NCBI GenBank assembly: GCA_963791425.1
Contig: CAWBSE010000003.1
Span: 1,254,163 to 1,318,162 of the forward strand
DNA: 64,000 nucleotides
Reading direction: 5' to 3'
From: DATBLE01 sp963791425
GTDB taxonomy: Bacteria; Actinomycetota; Thermoleophilia; Gaiellales; Gaiellaceae
The notes under the pieces are model-generated. The model did not search any database. It worked only from the letters and a program-made list of their open reading frames with translations, and had not been told where the DNA came from. Position numbers and translations under genes: made by a program. Below are positions 33,775 to 41,737 of the stretch, in pieces (position 1 is the first letter of the stretch; each line of letters starts with the position of its first letter).

Positions 33775-33924
33775 GCCGTGCCTATCGTCCGGCATGTGGC
33801 GTGTACGAACTACTGAGGTAGGGCATAAAGGTCAAGGCGCAAGCCGTGCGTTTGACTTGCTGGTGCGATTCATGACAAGGTGCTGCAACGGGGGAATGAA
33901 CGGCGAGACGGAGGGAGCATCCTG

Positions 33925-34218
33925 ATGGCAGTTGCAGTTGAGGTGATCTTCACTGGTGCCGGGGCGACGCTTGAGAACTACATCAAGAGCCTCAAGCTCC
34001 TAGGCGCCGTCCCGGAAGGGCCGCACCCAGATGAAGACTGTCTCTTTCACTGGGTAACAGTGACCGGCGGCGGGTTGCGCGTGATCGATGTCTGGACGTC
34101 CCAGGCGGAGTTTGACGATTTCGCGCCCAAGATTGGGGCCGTAGGCGTTGAGGTGGGTATGCCCAAGCCGACCTTCAAGACCATCGACGTTGCCAATTAC
34201 CTGACTGCCGGGAGCTGA
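33925..34218 (+). CDS. Small alpha-beta protein of unknown function
   Basis: 97 residues starting MAVAVEVIFTGAGATLENYI, with HWVTVTGGGLRVIDVWTSQAEFDDF in the middle. This resembles small monooxygenase- or ABM-like dimeric barrels, but no active-site pattern is clear. ATG 33925 is preceded by GAGGGAG. A strong hairpin follows after 21 bases. It is bracketed by 12-base direct repeats. Confidence 0.65.
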   Translation: MAVAVEVIFTGAGATLENYIKSLKLLGAVPEGPHPDEDCLFHWVTVTGGGLRVIDVWTSQAEFDDFAPKIGAVGVEVGMPKPTFKTIDVANYLTAGS

Positions 34219-34239
34219 TAGTCCCTGCTCGCGGGTAAA

Positions 34240-34270
34240 GGTGGGAGACTCGCGTGTGCGAGCTCCCACC
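34240..34270 (+). terminator. Hairpin terminator
   Basis: GGTGGGAG pairs with CTCCCACC; the loop region can extend the stem (CTCGC/GCGAG). Confidence 0.65.
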
Positions 34271-34404
34271 GCACGTATCGGGGCGCCCTAGACCTCCTGG
34301 CCGGGCCAGCCAAGCAAGGCTGCGTCCAGGCCCAGCCGACGATGGTGTCGGTCAGCGCTGGTGAACGGGCTGGGCTACCTACTGAGGTAGAACGGTCAGA
34401 GCTC

Positions 34405-34436
34405 TCAAGGGACATTCCTGAACACTCGGGCAAGCG
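34405..34436 (+). repeat. Cassette repeat R5
   Basis: Core GGGACATTCCTGAACACT preceded by TCAA and followed by CGGGCAAGCGAG. First copy in plus orientation; the four copies to the left are inverted. Confidence 0.8.
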
Positions 34437-34501
34437 AGTGGGCGTGGGTAGTAGCGGAAGACGATGACGGACGGTCGAGGAGAGACGGCAGCGTCGTCGA
34501 C

Positions 34502-35689
34502 TTATGCGGTTGGTTCGAGTGTGCCCGCGTCGTGACCGTAGAGCCATTCCACGGCCTTGATCGACCAGTCGGTTGAGCCGCTTGCCATCAGTGCGTCGCG
34601 CTGCTCTTGCTCAAGCCCGTCGGGGAGGTGGAATCGCGTCTTGTTGGTCGCGGACATCGCCTGGAGGCGAGACGCGCGCGGTAGGCGGAGTTGTTCGTAG
34701 AGGCGCAGCGCGGTGGGAATGTCCCGCTCGTGCTTCAGGCACGCCGCCAGTGCTGCCCCGTCCTCGATAGCTTGGGCCGCGCCTTGGGCCATGAACGGAA
34801 GCATCGGATGGCAGGCGTCGCCGAGTAGGGTGACGCGCCCGACCGACCACCGCTCAAGTGGGGCGCGGTCGAATAGCGCCCAGACAAACGTCGAGTCGAC
34901 GGCTCCTACGATCGCGCGAATCTGTGGGTGCCAGCCGTCGTACGTTGCCAGCACGTCCTCGACCTCGCCACGGTCGTTCCAGGACTCGCGCGTCCAGGTG
35001 TCCTGGTCGAAGATCGCAACGAAGTTGACCAAGCGGAAGTTCTGCACGTAGTAATGCACAAAGTGGCTGCCGGGTCCCATCCAGACCTGTGCGGTTACCT
35101 CGAGCGCAAGGTCGGCGAGGCGCTCGGCAGGCACGAGACCGCGATAGGCGACGCAGCCGGTGAAGTGGGGACTCTGGGGTGTGAAGAGGGCAGTACGAAC
35201 TGCAGAATGAATCCCGTCGGCTCCCACCAGCAGGTCGAAGTCAAGACGACTTCCGTCCTCGAACGTTGCCTGAACACGGTCGCCATGGTCGATGAGCCCG
35301 ACGAAGCGCATTCCGACATGAAGGCGCTCCGACGGGAGCTTCCGAACGAGCGCGGCCAGCAGATCGGCCCGGTGCATCTGGTAATGGGGGAACCCGAAAG
35401 CCTCCACGACCTCGTCGCCGAGCGGTGTGCGAAGTAGTGTCCTGCCGTCGTCCCAGCGGCGCTGGTGAAAGGCCAGCGGCCGAACCCCCATCGCGGCAAG
35501 CTCGTCCGCCATACCCAGCCGGTGCAGGAGCCGCGATGCGTTCGGGCTGACCTGGATCCCTGCTCCAACCTCGCTCAGTGTCGAGGCCTGCTCGAAGACG
35601 TGGACATCGAACCCGGCATGGAACAACGACAGCGCTGCGCTTAACCCACCGATCCCACCGCCGATGACGCCGACAGAGTGTCCCTCCAC
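34502..35689 (-). CDS. FAD-dependent monooxygenase (salicylate-hydroxylase-like)
   Basis: 395 residues. The FAD fingerprint GGGIGGLSAALSLFHAGFDV is at residues 9-28, the DG motif in VGADGIHSAVR near 160, and the GD motif TLLGDACHPMLPFMAQGAAQA near 285. Single-component flavoprotein hydroxylases of this type act on aromatic acids with NAD(P)H. ATG 35689 opens the conserved domain directly. Single gene between R5 and R6. Confidence 0.88.
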   Translation of the reverse strand: MEGHSVGVIGGGIGGLSAALSLFHAGFDVHVFEQASTLSEVGAGIQVSPNASRLLHRLGMADELAAMGVRPLAFHQRRWDDGRTLLRTPLGDEVVEAFGFPHYQMHRADLLAALVRKLPSERLHVGMRFVGLIDHGDRVQATFEDGSRLDFDLLVGADGIHSAVRTALFTPQSPHFTGCVAYRGLVPAERLADLALEVTAQVWMGPGSHFVHYYVQNFRLVNFVAIFDQDTWTRESWNDRGEVEDVLATYDGWHPQIRAIVGAVDSTFVWALFDRAPLERWSVGRVTLLGDACHPMLPFMAQGAAQAIEDGAALAACLKHERDIPTALRLYEQLRLPRASRLQAMSATNKTRFHLPDGLEQEQRDALMASGSTDWSIKAVEWLYGHDAGTLEPTA

Positions 35690-35763
35690 GAGCGGATCCT
35701 AGTGCCGCGCCCGAGCGCGAATGTCGACGATCAGGGCGTTCGGTCAAGACCAGACGCGACGCT

Positions 35764-35791
35764 CACTGGACATTCCCGAACACTGGCGCAC
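35764..35791 (+). repeat. Cassette repeat R6
   Basis: Core GGACATTCCCGAACACTGGC followed by GCAC. Confidence 0.8.
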
Positions 35792-35876
35792 GCCGCTCCT
35801 GCGCGGCTGGAGTAGGAGTCAGGCATCCTGATCGTGCTGTGCCGACGACGGACTCGGCTAGCGTGCACGGTCAAAC

Positions 35877-36746
35877 GTGGCGACGAGTCTTTCTAGCGCC
35901 CTCGAGCAGACGGTCTTGTTAGGAGACGGTCGCCGACTCGGTTTCGCTGAGTGGGGGGATCCAGCCGGGCAGCCCGTTCTGTTTTTTCACGGCATGCCAA
36001 GCTCTCGGCTGAACGGACACGCCGATGCGGCCGTGCTCGTTGCTCACCGGTCGCGTTGGATCGCGATCGATCGCCCGGGGATAGGCCTCTCCGATTTCCA
36101 GCCGAGACGCACACTCCTGGATTGGCCCGAAGACGTCGTCGAGTTGGCCGACGCACTCGGGTTTGACCGCTTCGGAGTGGTTGGCGTCTCGGCGGGAGGG
36201 CCTTACGCGGCCGCGTGCGCCTACAAGATTCCAGAGCGATTGACGCGTGTCGCAATCGTGAGCGGTGTCGCTCCCTTCGATCGTCTGCGGACGGAGGAAC
36301 AGCGGAAGCGTGAAACGTTCGTGGATCGCAGGGCGCCGTGGCTGGAGCGGGCGAAGACGGCAGCGATGGCTGCCGCCGCCCGGCGCTGGCCGGAATGGAC
36401 GTACGCCCAGGTGATCAAGGGCATGCCCGAACCCGATCGAGTCATCGCCTCCCGACCCGAGGTCCAAGCAGTCCTTGTGGAGGCTTTCCTGGAGGCCGTC
36501 CGCTCGGGAACCAGGGGCATCGAGCAAGAAATGGCGATACACACGCAACCCTGGGGCTTCCAGCCCGAAGACATCACGATCGAGGTCGAGATCTGGCACG
36601 GCGACCAAGACACGAATGTTCCCGTCACCGACGCAGAACTCTTGGCAGACGCAATCCCCAACAGACATCTCACCGTGTGCCTGCGGGCAGGGCACATGCT
36701 GATCGACAGGTACTTCGAGGAGATCCTGAGCGCAGTAACCCGCTAG
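35877..36746 (+). CDS. Alpha/beta hydrolase
   Basis: 289 residues with the alpha/beta-hydrolase fold: oxyanion motif FFHGMPSSR, nucleophile elbow GVSAGGPYA (Ser about 107), and the catalytic His in RAGHMLIDRYFEEIL near the C terminus. GTG 35877 is the only start close to the domain. Substrate unknown. Single gene between R6 and R7. Confidence 0.88.
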   Translation: MATSLSSALEQTVLLGDGRRLGFAEWGDPAGQPVLFFHGMPSSRLNGHADAAVLVAHRSRWIAIDRPGIGLSDFQPRRTLLDWPEDVVELADALGFDRFGVVGVSAGGPYAAACAYKIPERLTRVAIVSGVAPFDRLRTEEQRKRETFVDRRAPWLERAKTAAMAAAARRWPEWTYAQVIKGMPEPDRVIASRPEVQAVLVEAFLEAVRSGTRGIEQEMAIHTQPWGFQPEDITIEVEIWHGDQDTNVPVTDAELLADAIPNRHLTVCLRAGHMLIDRYFEEILSAVTR

Positions 36747-36830
36747 AACCGACGAGTTCGATCCGGTTCGGGCGCAGACACGCCAGCGATCCGGACGATG
36801 ACGAGGTCCGCTGCCGCCAACGCGGCGCCG

Positions 36831-36860
36831 GTCAAGCAACATTCCTGAACACTTGGGCAC
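36831..36860 (+). repeat. Cassette repeat R7
   Basis: GTCAAGCAACATTCCTGAAC followed by ACTTGGGCAC; the GGGA edge is changed. Confidence 0.75.
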
Positions 36861-36929
36861 GGCGTGACCCTGTCGCTAGAACGTGGGTGGTTGGTTTCTG
36901 TAGCCCGCCCAACTAGTCTCGACTTGCAC

Positions 36930-37898
36930 ATGGAACGCGTGGAGTTGCGTGCAATAGGGCGGAGCGGGGTGTCGGTCTCCGCCGTAGGTCTTGGCGGGTT
37001 TGAACTTGGCCCCGAGGAGGTCGGGCCTGACGTAGACCGGGCGACGATGGTCATCGATGCTGCCCTCGACGCGGGCATCAACTGGCTCGATACCTCCGAG
37101 AACTACCTCGAGACGCGCAACGAGTCGTTGATTGGCGCTGCTCTCGGGCGGGTCGGCGGAGAGTTTCTAGTCGCGACGAAAGCTGCCCCCACAGCCGGGC
37201 TGACGGGCGGCGGCTCGGGGTTCCGGCACGATCAGATCCACGCCGCGTGCCGGGCCAGCCTGCGTCGGCTCAGACGCGAGCAGATCGACATCTACTTCCT
37301 GCACTGGCCCGACGACACAGGTGTCCCGCTCGAGGAGACCTGGGGGGCAATGGCGGAACTCGCGGACGACGGGCTTGTCCGCGCGATCGGCCTCTCGAAC
37401 TACGCGCTGACCGACATCGAGCGCTGTCACGCACAGCGCCCCGTCGATTTCGTTCAGACAGGACTGTCGATGATCGACTATCTCGACGACCGCGGCTTGA
37501 TAGCCCGCTGCGGCGAGCTCGACATCGGCGTCGTCATCTACGAGCCACTCGCGAGTGGGATCCTGAGCGACAAGACCCTCGAGCAGGTGCTCGCCTTGTG
37601 GACCGGCCCCTGGGTGGAGTCATCCTTCTTCAAGCGCCTGCTGGCGCCGGGACGGGCGGAACGGAGCTTTGCCGTTGCCGACGGGATGCGCCCCATCGCC
37701 GCTCGGCTCGGCATCACCGTCGCCCAGCTTGCGATCGCGTGGGTGTTACACCAGCCCGGCGTCAGTGCCGCCCTGGCCGGCAGTCGCGACGGTCGCCATG
37801 TCCGCGAGAACGCCGAGGCGGCCCTATTCGACCTGACGGGTACGCTCGACGAGCTTGAGGCGCTGATCCCGCTCGGCCCGACCTTCGAAACGCCCTGA
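36930..37898 (+). CDS. Aldo/keto reductase
   Basis: 322 residues. The AKR tetrad is visible: Asp and Tyr in NWLDTSENYLE, Lys in LVATKAAP, His in YFLHWPDD. The FVQTGLSMIDYLD and GIVIYEPLASG-like segments form the cofactor side of the barrel. ATG 36930 is preferred over the upstream GTG 36864 because MERVELRAIGRSG matches the usual family N terminus. Single gene between R7 and R8. Confidence 0.88.
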   Translation: MERVELRAIGRSGVSVSAVGLGGFELGPEEVGPDVDRATMVIDAALDAGINWLDTSENYLETRNESLIGAALGRVGGEFLVATKAAPTAGLTGGGSGFRHDQIHAACRASLRRLRREQIDIYFLHWPDDTGVPLEETWGAMAELADDGLVRAIGLSNYALTDIERCHAQRPVDFVQTGLSMIDYLDDRGLIARCGELDIGVVIYEPLASGILSDKTLEQVLALWTGPWVESSFFKRLLAPGRAERSFAVADGMRPIAARLGITVAQLAIAWVLHQPGVSAALAGSRDGRHVRENAEAALFDLTGTLDELEALIPLGPTFETP

Positions 37899-37976
37899 CA
37901 CACCCGGCCGCCCGGCAGAGCACGAAACAGAACCGTCGAGCGGGGGGCTCCTTGACACCGGACAGACGAGCGCCGG

Positions 37977-38009
37977 GTTCAAGAGACCTTTCTGAACACT
38001 CGGACATCC
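37977..38009 (+). repeat. Cassette repeat R8, diverged
   Basis: TTCAAGAGACCTTTCTGAAC followed by ACTCGGACAT; the central part is altered but length and edges agree with the family. Confidence 0.65.
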
Positions 38010-38048
38010 AAACGTCCTGACGCTCGCTCCAGCCTCTAGGGTTTCGGC

Positions 38049-38537
38049 GTGAGGCGTCTACAGGCGCTCGTGGCTCTCGGCTGTGCCGTCGTCGCTGCAG
38101 CTTTCGCTGTCCACACGCCCTCGCCGGGTGTCGCAGCCGGCGACGTCTGCAGCGCGCGGGTCAGCCACTCGGTGATCCCGGAGTGGGCACGAACAGGCTT
38201 CTCCGGCCCTCGGCCGCGGGTCCCGTATGCCCTCGGCCGGTCCGCGCGGATCGTCGGGATCCTCTTCGGGTATCCGCTGCGCTCGCCTGAGGCACCAGGA
38301 CGCAGCAACAAGATCCTGTGGGTCTCGCGAGCGCCGGCCAGAACGCCGACGGCACTCTGGATCCGGGCGCAGCGGATGCGCGGAGACAACCCGATCGGCT
38401 CGCCAGTCGGACATGTCGTGCGGAATGGACCCGGTCCTTCCTACCTCGACGTGCCCGCGCCGGGCTGCTGGCGGCTGACGCTCTCCTGGGCAGGTCGGAC
38501 GGACACCCTCGACCTCGTCTACTCCACTGGACCTTGA
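38049..38537 (+). CDS. Secreted hypothetical protein
   Basis: 162 residues with a signal peptide (ALVALGCAVVAAAFAVHTPSPGVAA) and two Cys in the mature part (DVCSARVS and APGCWRLTLSWAG) that may pair. The C-terminal CWRLTLSWAGRTDTLDLVY has the look of a beta-sandwich end strand. I do not recognise the family. GTG 38049. Single gene between R8 and R9. Confidence 0.65.
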   Translation: MRRLQALVALGCAVVAAAFAVHTPSPGVAAGDVCSARVSHSVIPEWARTGFSGPRPRVPYALGRSARIVGILFGYPLRSPEAPGRSNKILWVSRAPARTPTALWIRAQRMRGDNPIGSPVGHVVRNGPGPSYLDVPAPGCWRLTLSWAGRTDTLDLVYSTGP

Positions 38538-38569
38538 CACGTCGGTAGGAAGCGCCGCTGCGCCGCTAC

Positions 38570-38602
38570 GTCAAGAGGCATTCCTGAACACTCGTGCAGG
38601 CG
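38570..38602 (+). repeat. Cassette repeat R9
   Basis: GTCAAGAGGCATTCCTGAAC followed by ACTCGTGCAGGCGAG. Confidence 0.78.
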
Positions 38603-38643
38603 AGATTCATCGCGCTGGGTCACTTGCCAGATTCGGGAGCCCT

Positions 38644-39975
38644 TCAGCTGTTGCTGACAGCGTAGAGGTGCCAGTCCCCCGGGATGCCTCTCAGCTCGTA
38701 GGCGCCACGGTCGTTGAACGTGATGCCCGAGCCCGCGACGAGGTCCTTGACGGTCTGCGATACGAGGACTTCACCGGGGCTCGCGTGGGCGGACACACGC
38801 GCACCGGTCGCGACGGCGATCCCGGAGACCTTTCCGTCGAACAGCTCGCATTCCCCGGTGTGGATTCCCGCGCGTACTTCGAGGTCGAGCGCCTCGAGCG
38901 CGTCGCGGATCGCACAGGCACAGCGGATCGCCCGCGCCGGCCCGTCGAAGGAGGCGAAGAAGCCGTCCCCGGCGGTGTCATGCTCGACGCCGCGAAAATG
39001 GGCGAGCTGCTCGCGCACGACTGAGTGGTGGCGCTCGAGGAGAGCACGCCACGCGCTGTCGCCGAGCGCAGCAGCGCGCGCGGTCGACCCAACGATGTCC
39101 GTGAGAAGCACAGTGGCGAGCACTCGATCCGCCTCCGTGCCGCCACGCCCAACCGCCCGGGTGACGAAGCCGCGCACCTGGTCCAGGAGGGTTGCGGTAT
39201 CGCCGACGACGGGGGCCCAGTCGGGGCGGTCGATCGAGACGAACTCGCCGGCCGGAAGACGCGATGCGACCCAGCGGTCGGCCTCCTCGTCCGGCTCGTT
39301 CGCCTTGTGCATCACCAGTACCGGAACGCGTACAGACGGCAGCACGCCGCGCACGTCGACGTCGAGCGCCATCCGCTTGTACGCTGCTGCCGAGCCCGGG
39401 CTGACGCTCAACCGGGTCACGCGGGTGAACGCTTCGCGCTTCTCCGGTTCGAGGCTCGGGGCGATGACCTCGAAGTCCTCCAGCAGTGAGGCCGGCCAGC
39501 GCCGCTCGTCCTCGTCTATGCGGCGAAGCGCCTCCTCGCGCGGAGGCGCCCACGGCCAATCCGGAGCCCACGTCCCCCGAAACTGGCCCTCCCAGATCAC
39601 GAGCGCATGAACCCGCTCCGGGTACGTCGCCGCGAAGACCAGCGCGAGATCTGACGCGTCACCAGACGTCAGGATCGCCGCCCGCTGTGAGCCCGCCGCA
39701 TCCAGGACCACGCGGCAATCATCCATCCGCACCTCGACCGGCGGTGCGCCGACCACGCAGTCGGAGAGACCAGTGCCACGCTTGTCGAAGATGATCAGCC
39801 GATAGTCGGCTGCAAGCGCCTCCAGCCAGGCGCGGCGATATGGCTCCTCCCAGGACAGCTCGACGTGCTGCGCGAAGACCGGAATCCACAGCAGGTCGAC
39901 CGACCCATCACCGACAACCTGGTACGCGATGTTGACATCGCCGCTGCGCGCGTAGCGCGTCTCCGGAATCTGCAC
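38644..39975 (-). CDS. Alpha/beta hydrolase fused to class III nucleotidyl cyclase domain
   Basis: 443 residues. The N-terminal 265 residues form an alpha/beta hydrolase-like domain (RLIIFDKRGTGLSDC, DASDLALVFAATYPERVHALV), although the elbow reads SGDASD rather than GxSxG, so hydrolase activity is doubtful. The C-terminal domain is a class III adenylate/guanylate cyclase (VLLTDIVGSTARAA and HDTAGDGFFASFDGP carry the metal Asp residues). This fusion is common in actinobacteria. GTG 39975. A scrambled partial relative lies at 59465-59866. Single gene between R9 and R10. Confidence 0.88.
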   Translation of the reverse strand: MQIPETRYARSGDVNIAYQVVGDGSVDLLWIPVFAQHVELSWEEPYRRAWLEALAADYRLIIFDKRGTGLSDCVVGAPPVEVRMDDCRVVLDAAGSQRAAILTSGDASDLALVFAATYPERVHALVIWEGQFRGTWAPDWPWAPPREEALRRIDEDERRWPASLLEDFEVIAPSLEPEKREAFTRVTRLSVSPGSAAAYKRMALDVDVRGVLPSVRVPVLVMHKANEPDEEADRWVASRLPAGEFVSIDRPDWAPVVGDTATLLDQVRGFVTRAVGRGGTEADRVLATVLLTDIVGSTARAAALGDSAWRALLERHHSVVREQLAHFRGVEHDTAGDGFFASFDGPARAIRCACAIRDALEALDLEVRAGIHTGECELFDGKVSGIAVATGARVSAHASPGEVLVSQTVKDLVAGSGITFNDRGAYELRGIPGDWHLYAVSNS

Positions 39976-40058
39976 CCGTCAAGTGTCCACCATGGACGAC
40001 GTCCCCGCCCAGCTAGGCTCACGCCTGCTCGATGACGTGTCCCTGAGCGTTCTTCCGC

Positions 40059-40165
40059 CAAGGGACATTTCCGAACACTGGCGCAGACCAACGTTGATCA
40101 CGCCGGTCCTGTTCTGGGCCTTCGGTTGGCGCGACGGCGCAGTCGGTGTCTGGCAAGATCGCGCG
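40059..40165 (+). repeat. Cassette repeat R10, extended form
   Basis: Core AAGGGACATTTCCGAACACT followed by about 80 bases matching R1 (TTGATCACGCCGGTC and GTCTGGCAAGATCGC). It ends directly at the next gene's start. Confidence 0.75.
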
Positions 40166-40166
40166 T

Positions 40167-40613
40167 GTGGAGCCAGGCACGCGGCAAGAGCTCGTCAAGG
40201 ACGCTCTGCGCGAGTTCGAGGCACAGCTCCGGCTGCGCAACCTAGAGGGTGCGGTTTCCCTGTTCCAGGCGGACGGCGTTCTGTTCGGTTCCGACGAGTA
40301 CGAGACCGCGACCGGGATCGACGAACTGCGCGTCTTCTTTGTCACGCTGTTCGCTCGACCGCACACCTACGGCTGGTCGGAGTTGGAGCCGCTCCACACT
40401 GGCGGCAGCAACAAGCTGGTCTGGTTCGTCGCACCGACGACGGTCGTCGTGAGGGACGAAGACGGAAACGAGCAGCGCGCGCCCGCCTATCGGGTGAGCG
40501 GAGTCCTCGAATTCGCCGACGACACGCGGTGGTTGTTCCGGCTCTTCAACGGCTCCGAGCCGGTGACCGCCGTGGAGCACTTCGCAGCCGAGTCGCTCGA
40601 GGGACATTCCTGA
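40167..40613 (+). CDS. SnoaL/NTF2-like small protein
   Basis: About 148 residues from GTG 40167 (GTG 40146 is also in frame but lies inside the extended repeat). The pattern ALREFEAQLRLRNLEGAVSLFQADGVLFGSDE and the following strands (VWFVAPTTVVVRDEDGNE, GVLEFADDTRWLFRLFNG) fit the NTF2/SnoaL fold. The last codons EGHS and the TGA are supplied by repeat R11, so the gene is bounded on both sides by repeats with almost no spacer. Function unknown. Confidence 0.72.
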   Translation: MEPGTRQELVKDALREFEAQLRLRNLEGAVSLFQADGVLFGSDEYETATGIDELRVFFVTLFARPHTYGWSELEPLHTGGSNKLVWFVAPTTVVVRDEDGNEQRAPAYRVSGVLEFADDTRWLFRLFNGSEPVTAVEHFAAESLEGHS

Positions 40614-40634
40614 ACACTCGGGCAGGCGAGGCTT
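40597..40634 (+). repeat. Cassette repeat R11, overlapping a gene end
   Basis: GAGGGACATTCCTGAACACT followed by CGGGCAGGCGAGG. The TGA in CCTGAA is the stop codon of the preceding gene. Confidence 0.8.
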
Positions 40635-40645
40635 CTCGCCCCTGA

Positions 40646-40915
40646 TCACTTCGGCCAGGGACAGCAAGGGAGGATTGTGCGAAGCGCGCGCGGCGGCTGG
40701 AGGGGGACGTCCAGGAGGACACCGGCGTCGGCGCCGTGCGCGACGAGCGCGCGGGCGATCGCGTCTGCCAGGTCGACCGCCTTCTTCGCTCGGTCCTCGG
40801 GGTCGTCCGCATCGATCGCGCCGGCGATCAGCGCCCCGAGATGGCGAGAAATCCGATCGGCAGCCGATCCCGGGTCAAGTTCGACGATCGCGCGCTCGAC
40901 GGTCGCTGAGTCCAA
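40646..40915 (-). CDS. Hypothetical protein, possibly a truncated helicase N terminus
   Basis: 89 residues, helical, with AVDLADAIARALVAHGADAG and VPLQPPRALRTILP. This faintly resembles the N-terminal region of DUF3427-type helicases, which would make it a truncated gene, but the match is weak. The stop lies 12 bases from R11, so the repeat may mark the truncation point. Otherwise unknown. Confidence 0.35.
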   Translation of the reverse strand: MDSATVERAIVELDPGSAADRISRHLGALIAGAIDADDPEDRAKKAVDLADAIARALVAHGADAGVLLDVPLQPPRALRTILPCCPWPK

Positions 40916-41002
40916 CGCTTGTAGCGCCTCGGCGAGACGCCCCGTGAGGGAGCCTCGTGAAGGCCGACTAGAAGGATGTCGTCTCCCAAGCTGCCCGGAC
41001 TT

Positions 41003-41299
41003 TCACAGAACCGTGCCGTTTACGCCAAAGGTGGCAAACCTTCTCGGACTCGCGTTGGCTCCAAGCTCTGGTCGACAACCAGGAGGCGCCGTCGGCGCTC
41101 CGCTGTCCGTAGACGAACGGCAGGACATCCATCGGTCCAGCCAACGGCGTTCAAACCAAGCTCGCCGGTACCGGTCGACCGACTCGCGCAAGTCGAACAG
41201 AACGGGGGCTTCCACAGCCGCGAGACGGTACACGGCATCGGCCGCTGAACGGCCCTCGTGCGTCGTCACGTACACTGCCGCCTCGACTCGAGGGCGCAT
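41003..41299 (-). CDS. Doubtful hypothetical protein
   Basis: 98 residues from ATG 41299: the first half (VEAAVYVTTHEGRSAADAVY, then LFDLRESVDRYRRAWFERRW) has protein-like composition, while the second half looks random. It is divergent from the 41351 gene. It may be a short remnant or spurious; nothing else was seen in 40916-41350. Confidence 0.25.
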   Translation of the reverse strand: MRPRVEAAVYVTTHEGRSAADAVYRLAAVEAPVLFDLRESVDRYRRAWFERRWLDRWMSCRSSTDSGAPTAPPGCRPELGANASPRRFATFGVNGTVL

Positions 41300-41350
41300 C
41301 GTCGTTCGCTGCCCTTCACGTTCCGCCACGAAAGGCCGAAAAGAGAGACG

Positions 41351-41737
41351 ATGGCCACCGAACTCCGAGGCCCCATGGCCGACGATGCGGTTTTCGTCGC
41401 CGAGATCGCCACGGCCGAGGAGGAGCTTGGACCGCTTTCCGCCGATGTGGTCGAGGCACGCTGGCAGCTTCGACTCCAGGCGCGGCGCTGCGCCGCCGGG
41501 AACCACGTCTACACCTGGGCCGGCGACATCCTCGACGTGCCGGGGGGCTCGCCCCACCAGATCATGGTCTGCGCCTACGCGGCCGTGCATGCCGAGGGGG
41601 CTCCTTCGCCGAGGTTGGTCGGGCCGCAGCAGACCGCGGAGCACGGGGCAAAGCGTCTCTGGAGCGAGCAGGAGCTGAAGGACAGCGCTCCGGTGCTTAC
41701 ACCGCCGACCAGCCCTCGCCCCGGCGCTCGAATCTGA
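41351..41737 (+). CDS. Hypothetical protein
   Basis: 128 residues from ATG 41351, preceded by AGAGAG. The N-terminal helix (DAVFVAEIATAEEELGPLSADVVEARWQLRLQ) is credible; the middle contains CAAGNHVYTWAGDILDVPGG. The last 13 codons overlap the convergent GH65 gene. No family recognised; it may be partly spurious. Confidence 0.35.
   Translation: MATELRGPMADDAVFVAEIATAEEELGPLSADVVEARWQLRLQARRCAAGNHVYTWAGDILDVPGGSPHQIMVCAYAAVHAEGAPSPRLVGPQQTAEHGAKRLWSEQELKDSAPVLTPPTSPRPGARI

Larger units (their letters stand above)
33810..34390. repeat. 12-base direct repeats flanking a small gene
   Basis: CTACTGAGGTAG occurs at 33810-33821 and again at 34379-34390, bracketing the 33925-34218 gene and its terminator. 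Confidence 0.4.

Noticed and set aside
29441..40634. Repeats as canonical integron attC sites
   Set aside because: The core lacks RYYYAAC and GTTRRRY boxes and no consistent long palindrome was seen; no integron integrase in the window.
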